17,763 nt of DNA from CAZEJK01 sp964512045 (lineage in GTDB: Bacteria > Acidobacteriota > Thermoanaerobaculia > Thermoanaerobaculales > Sulfomarinibacteraceae): positions 1 through 17,763 of the forward strand of contig CAZEJK010000099.1 in the NCBI GenBank assembly GCA_964512045.1. The letters are read 5' to 3'. The position numbers and the translations under genes were made by a program. This document shows, one piece after another, positions 15,066 to 17,763 of the stretch. Under the pieces are notes generated by a model. It was not told the origin of the DNA. It searched no databases and saw only the letters and a list, made by a program, of their open reading frames with translations. Within the stretch, counting starts at the first letter, position 1. Each line of letters opens with the position of its first letter.

Positions 15066-15241
15066 GGGCGGAGCCTTCGGGGAACCCGAGGACCCACCCG
15101 TGCAAGGTGGATTGAAGATGGAGCATCGGAGCCGGGCAGGCTCCCTCGCAGTGATGCATCCGGGGACTTGGGTTGCGCTCCATCATCGGCCCTACTTAAA
15201 GCAATCTTCATGCCACCTTCTCCAGATTGAAAAGCCTGCCA
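15045..15241 (+). ncRNA. Candidate structured non-coding RNA
   Basis: About 197 nt with many complementary segments. An outer stem pairs TGGTAGGC (15045-15052) with GCCTGCCA (15234-15241), one G-T. A long stem pairs 15104-15119 with 15204-15219, 14 of 16 positions matched. An inner stem pairs GATGGAGC (15117-15124) with GCTCCATC (15177-15184), sharing three bases with the long stem. Local hairpins are GGAGCC/GGCTCC (15128-15144), a 7-bp stem at 15075-15091, and CCACC/GGTGG (15094-15110). A competing 9-bp pairing joins 15058-15066 with 15190-15198 and crosses the long stem, so it would be a pseudoknot or an alternative fold. I looked for, and did not find, hallmark sequences of SRP RNA, RNase P RNA, tmRNA or TPP and cobalamin riboswitches. 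The size and rod shape would fit a 6S-like RNA or a miniature mobile element. Strand is assumed from the following operon. Confidence 0.4.
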
Positions 15242-15249
15242 GAACCTGA

Positions 15250-15279
15250 TTGTCCTCTGCCACGTTGACACTGTAGGAT
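15250..15279 (+). promoter_or_regulatory. Sigma70-like promoter for the SPFH operon
   Basis: TTGTCC (15250-15255) and TAGGAT (15274-15279) are separated by 18 nt, placing transcription start near 15286 and giving a leader of about 34 nt before the ATG at 15320. A perfect TTGACA at 15265-15270 is not followed by a -10 at the right distance, but forms a 6-bp inverted repeat with TGTCAA at 15279-15284. Confidence 0.4.
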
Positions 15280-15286
15280 GTCAAGG

Positions 15287-15302
15287 TGTCCAAAACTGGA
15301 CA
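15287..15302. promoter_or_regulatory. Operator-like palindrome before the SPFH operon
   Basis: TGTCC (15287-15291) and GGACA (15298-15302) form a perfect inverted repeat with a 6-nt AT-rich centre (AAAACT), directly at the predicted transcription start and 4 nt before the ribosome binding site. It could be a repressor site or a small leader hairpin. Confidence 0.35.
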
Positions 15303-15319
15303 GCCCAGGAGGGACGAGG

Positions 15320-15841
15320 ATGAACGACGGCACTCAGGCAGCACGTGACCGGCGCAACCTGATCGAGCGGATCGGGGCGAAGATCCCCGGAATCAAGACG
15401 TACCTCGAGCGCGAGATGCAGCGAGAGGTCGACAAGATGGAGCGAGATTGGCTGGCGGCCCAGCTCGACCGGGCCCGTCAAGCGCTCCAGGGGAAGGTGC
15501 GGGACTGGTCCCGCTCCGGCAACCTGGCCAACCTCGACCTGGCCTCGAGCATGGACAAGCTGCTCGACCGCCTGGCGAACCGAATCCGCCACGCGGACTA
15601 CGGCTACTCCGCCGTCTTCCAGGCAGTGAAGATTCGTGAGGAGCAGCTCGATCAGCTGTACGCCTTCGACCTTGCGCTGATCGAGACAGTCGACAGCCTG
15701 ACGGCACAGATCGAGGGGCTTCCGGCGACGGCGTCGGAGGACTCCGTGCGCGCAGCCCTCTCGGCGATTGAGGCAGCGGATCGACAGTTCGATGAGCGAG
15801 CCACCATCTTCGAAGATGTGACGCAGAAAGGAGGCCGGTGA
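15320..15841 (+). CDS. Helical protein of SPFH/zinc-ribbon operon, function unknown
   Basis: A 173-residue protein with no signal peptide or membrane helix, predicted almost wholly alpha-helical and coiled-coil-prone, with long charged heptad-like stretches such as YLEREMQREVDKMERDW (34-50) and REEQLDQLYAFDLALIETVD. It opens with a conserved-looking IGAKIPGIKTYLERE block. I do not recognise a named domain. In B. subtilis a comparable SPFH/zinc-ribbon operon starts with PspA, a membrane-associated helical protein; this product is shorter and its sequence does not look like PspA, but its position invites a similar scaffolding role. ATG at 15320 follows AGGAGGG with 6-nt spacing. Its stop overlaps the next start by one base (TGATG), so translation is coupled. 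Confidence 0.82.
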   Translation: MNDGTQAARDRRNLIERIGAKIPGIKTYLEREMQREVDKMERDWLAAQLDRARQALQGKVRDWSRSGNLANLDLASSMDKLLDRLANRIRHADYGYSAVFQAVKIREEQLDQLYAFDLALIETVDSLTAQIEGLPATASEDSVRAALSAIEAADRQFDERATIFEDVTQKGGR

Positions 15842-16953
15842 TGGCCCTGGAAGTGATTGAGCATCACGATCCGACCGGTCAGGAGATCGTGTACCGGTTT
15901 CCGCAGGAGGGAAGCGCCGAGATCAAGATGGGCGCTCAGCTCGTGGTGCATGAGACCCAGGAGGCCGTGCTGTTTCGCGACGGGCGGGCTCTGGACGTGT
16001 TTCCCCCGGGCCGCCACACACTGAGCACACAGAACATCCCGATGTTGACCCAGGTGCTGTCGCTCCCATTCGGCGGCACCAGCCCATTCCGAGTGGCGGT
16101 GGTGTACATCAATAAACGGACGTTTATCGACCAGAAGTGGGGAACCCGCGAGCCCGTCGTGTTCCGTGACACGGAGCTTGGCATGGTCCGGCTGCGTGCC
16201 TTCGGTACCTACGCCTACCGGGTTGGCGACAGCCAGCTGTTCGTGAACACGATCGTCGGCTCCCAGGGACTGTACGAGACCAACCGCCTCAAGGACTTCT
16301 ACCGGGACATCATCGTCTCCCGTCTCAACGACCTCATGGGCGAGACGATGAAGACGATCTTCGACCTGCCCCGCTACTACGACGAGCTGGGAACCGCAGG
16401 CAAGGCCCGTCTCGCCGAAGATCTCGCCAAGTACGGGGTCGACCTTACCGACTTCTACATCAACTCGATCACCCCGCCCGACGAGGTGCAGAAGAAGATC
16501 GACGAGCGCTCGGCGATGGGTGCGATCGGCAACATGAACACGTACATGCAGTTCAAGGCCGCCCAGGCCGTTCAGGATGCCGCTCAGGGCGGCGGCGGTG
16601 GAGAAGGCGGGGCCGCCGGAGCGGGGATGGGCCTCGGCCTCGGCGCCGGGTTCGGCGCCATGATGCCCGGCATGATCGCCCAGTCGATGCAGCAGGCGCA
16701 GCAGGGAGGCGGTGCGTCGCCGCCACCGCCCCCTTCCGGCGCAGCGCCCGCCGCGGCGGCCGCTGGCGGAGCCGCTGCGGCTGCCGGCGGGAGGTTCTGC
16801 ACCGACTGCGGCACGAGCGTTCCCGAAGGCGCCAAGTTCTGTCCGGGCTGCGGCGCGAAGCAGGCCGTCCCCGGAGCGTGTGCGGAGTGTGGCTTCGAGC
16901 TCCCCTCTGCAGCCAAGTTCTGTCCCAACTGCGGGGCCAAGCAGGGAGACTAA
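15841..16953 (+). CDS. SPFH-domain protein with two C-terminal zinc ribbons (YdjI-like)
   Basis: A 370-residue protein of the SPFH/Band 7 group sometimes annotated as virion-core-like. Residues about 25-225 form the SPFH region: EAVLFRDGRALDVFPPGRHTL (in two halves, 41-61), NKRTFIDQKWGTREPVVFRD (91-110), RLRAFGTYAYRV (117-128), and YGVDLTDFYINSITPPDEV (198-216). A Gly/Ala/Pro-rich flexible linker covers about 249-317. Two zinc ribbons end the protein: C320, C323, C334, C337 and C347, C350, C361, C364, each CxxC-x10-CxxC. There is no N-terminal membrane helix, unlike flotillins. The relative YdjI of B. subtilis is in the PspA stress operon. The ATG at 15841 follows GGAGG with 6-nt spacing. The role as a membrane-associated scaffold is inferred from the family. 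Confidence 0.88.
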   Translation: MALEVIEHHDPTGQEIVYRFPQEGSAEIKMGAQLVVHETQEAVLFRDGRALDVFPPGRHTLSTQNIPMLTQVLSLPFGGTSPFRVAVVYINKRTFIDQKWGTREPVVFRDTELGMVRLRAFGTYAYRVGDSQLFVNTIVGSQGLYETNRLKDFYRDIIVSRLNDLMGETMKTIFDLPRYYDELGTAGKARLAEDLAKYGVDLTDFYINSITPPDEVQKKIDERSAMGAIGNMNTYMQFKAAQAVQDAAQGGGGGEGGAAGAGMGLGLGAGFGAMMPGMIAQSMQQAQQGGGASPPPPPSGAAPAAAAAGGAAAAAGGRFCTDCGTSVPEGAKFCPGCGAKQAVPGACAECGFELPSAAKFCPNCGAKQGD

Positions 16954-16956
16954 TCG

Positions 16957-17706
16957 GTGGACGTGCGCTGCACCCAGTGTGGCGCGAGCGTCGAGATCAC
17001 CCCCGACGTCCGGCTACTGGCCTGCCCGTACTGCGAGACCGCACTCGTGGTGGACGCGAGCGGCTCGCTGCTCGCGTTCACCCTCCGGCCCACTATCAGC
17101 GCCGACGAGGCCCTCGGGCACCTTCGGCGTTTTCTTTCCGGACGGCGCACCGCAGCTGGTGTCGACCGCGAGGCCGAGATCGAGTCAGCGAAGCTCCAGC
17201 TCTTTCCGTTCTGGGGCTTCTCGGTTCCCGACGCCCATGGAGGCGATCGCACGGTGCTGATGCCAGCCGCTCCTTCCGCACTCCAGGGGCTCCAGGGGAT
17301 CCAGCTCCCGGCGGGTGAGCTCGCCGGAGAGGATGCGCTCCCTGCCGATGTCCCGCTGCTCGATCCCGAGGTGCCGCTCGAGACCGCCCGGACATGGCTC
17401 GCACAGCAGTTTCCGAGCACGCCAGCTCGGCACACCGTGCTCTACCATCTGCCGCTGTTCCAGCTCACCTACCACTGGCGTGGCAAGAGCTACCGAGCGG
17501 CTGTCGATGGCGTCTCTGGTCAGGTCTACCCTGCGGACTTTCCCGCGAAGGATGAAACACCGTACGCACTGGTCACCGCATTGGCGCTGATTGTCTTCGG
17601 GATCGAGGGTCTGCTCACCTCCAATCCGCTGATCAAGATCGGGATGTACACCATCTCAGCGCTACCGATCCTGGCGGTGGCGTGGTGGGTCAGTCGAAAG
17701 GTGTGA
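16957..17706 (+). CDS. Zinc-ribbon membrane protein (YdjG-like context)
   Basis: A 249-residue protein with an N-terminal TFIIB-type zinc ribbon (C5, C8, C23, C26; CTQCG and CPYCE) and two closely spaced C-terminal membrane helices (about 202-222 and 228-247). The middle, about 45-195, is a soluble domain I do not recognise, with KLQLFPFWGFSVP and HTVLYHLPLFQLTYHWRGKSYRAAVDG. The helical hairpin should leave most of the protein in the cytoplasm. The GTG start at 16957 is 3 nt after the SPFH stop and has GGGAG with 8-nt spacing. Zinc-ribbon membrane proteins accompany SPFH proteins in the ydjGHI-type loci, so it probably recruits or anchors the SPFH protein. That role is inference. Confidence 0.82.
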   Translation: MDVRCTQCGASVEITPDVRLLACPYCETALVVDASGSLLAFTLRPTISADEALGHLRRFLSGRRTAAGVDREAEIESAKLQLFPFWGFSVPDAHGGDRTVLMPAAPSALQGLQGIQLPAGELAGEDALPADVPLLDPEVPLETARTWLAQQFPSTPARHTVLYHLPLFQLTYHWRGKSYRAAVDGVSGQVYPADFPAKDETPYALVTALALIVFGIEGLLTSNPLIKIGMYTISALPILAVAWWVSRKV

Positions 17707-17708
17707 CC

Positions 17709-17763
17709 ATGAGCCAACACCCTCCCCCAATGGTCTTCGAGTTCGCTGACCCGGCGGCGGGCT
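17709..17763 (+). CDS. Start of next operon gene, cut by window edge
   Basis: ATG at 17709, 2 nt after the preceding TGA, opens MSQHPPPMVFEFADPAAG and runs to the end of the window without a stop. The tight spacing suggests a fourth gene of the SPFH operon. Eighteen codons are too few to identify it; the preceding GTGTGACC offers no strong ribosome binding site, so coupling is likely. Confidence 0.55.
   Translation, partial: MSQHPPPMVFEFADPAAG

Larger units (their letters stand above)
14890..15319. other. 430-nt non-coding region with repeats and hairpins
   Basis: No supported gene. From left to right: a hairpin CGAACG/CGTTCG (14898-14903 with 14910-14915); a 10-bp direct repeat GATGCACGAA (14892-14901 and 14959-14968); the palindrome TTCGTG-ATG-CACGAA (14954-14968); a run of eight C (14981-14988); a 12-bp direct repeat; a candidate structured RNA; and a promoter with a palindrome before the next operon. 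The short open frames here have no ribosome binding site. Confidence 0.6.

Noticed and set aside
15045..15241. Retron msr-msd or CRISPR-like element
   Set aside because: No reverse transcriptase, Cas gene or regularly spaced repeats in the window.
15265..15293. Promoter using the perfect TTGACA as -35
   Set aside because: The sequence 16-18 nt downstream is GC-rich (GTCCAA) and does not resemble a -10 box; TTGTCC with TAGGAT is better placed.

Overview
The window is GC-rich, densely coding DNA from a Gram-negative bacterium. It encodes LpxC (lipid A synthesis) and a TonB/ExbB/ExbD energy-transducing set, so an outer membrane is present. The mix of a receiver-LpxC fusion, a zinc-ribbon methyltransferase, RNase D with an HRDC domain and short 7-bp AT-rich intergenic repeats would suit a deltaproteobacterial-type or related uncultured soil/sediment lineage. 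That placement is inference; no rRNA or tRNA gene is present to support it.

Layout. (1) 154-6681, minus strand, read right to left: a degenerate GGDEF-like protein, an HD-domain phosphohydrolase, an unusual protein joining an NtrX-type receiver domain to LpxC, then smc after a 139-nt gap. (2) 6773-9192, plus strand, diverging from the first block: a plant-type 2Fe-2S ferredoxin (probable TTG start), RNase D, and an EamA-family transporter that overlaps rnd by 4 nt. (3) 9391-11479: a compact TonB-like/ExbB/ExbD operon. (4) 11697-13214: a polytopic membrane protein built of repeated TM_helix units, closed by a strong hairpin. (5) 13352-14404: a methyltransferase-like protein carrying a C-terminal four-Cys zinc ribbon. 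(6) 14481-14889: a broken secreted-protein gene, perhaps the tail of an M14 peptidase. (7) 14890-15319: a 430-nt gap with several repeats and a candidate structured RNA. (8) 15320 to the right edge: an operon with a helical protein, an SPFH protein ending in two zinc ribbons, a zinc-ribbon membrane protein and the first 18 codons of another gene. It resembles the B. subtilis pspA-ydjGHI membrane-stress locus.

The most interesting part is 3827-6681. The committed enzyme of lipid A synthesis carries a receiver domain with all phosphorylation residues intact. It lies 5 nt behind an HD hydrolase and in the same gene string as a GGDEF-like protein that has lost its active-site signature. This suggests lipopolysaccharide synthesis wired directly to phosphorelay and possibly nucleotide signalling. 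The second lead is the structured non-coding segment at about 15045-15241, which can form two mutually crossing long-range pairings.
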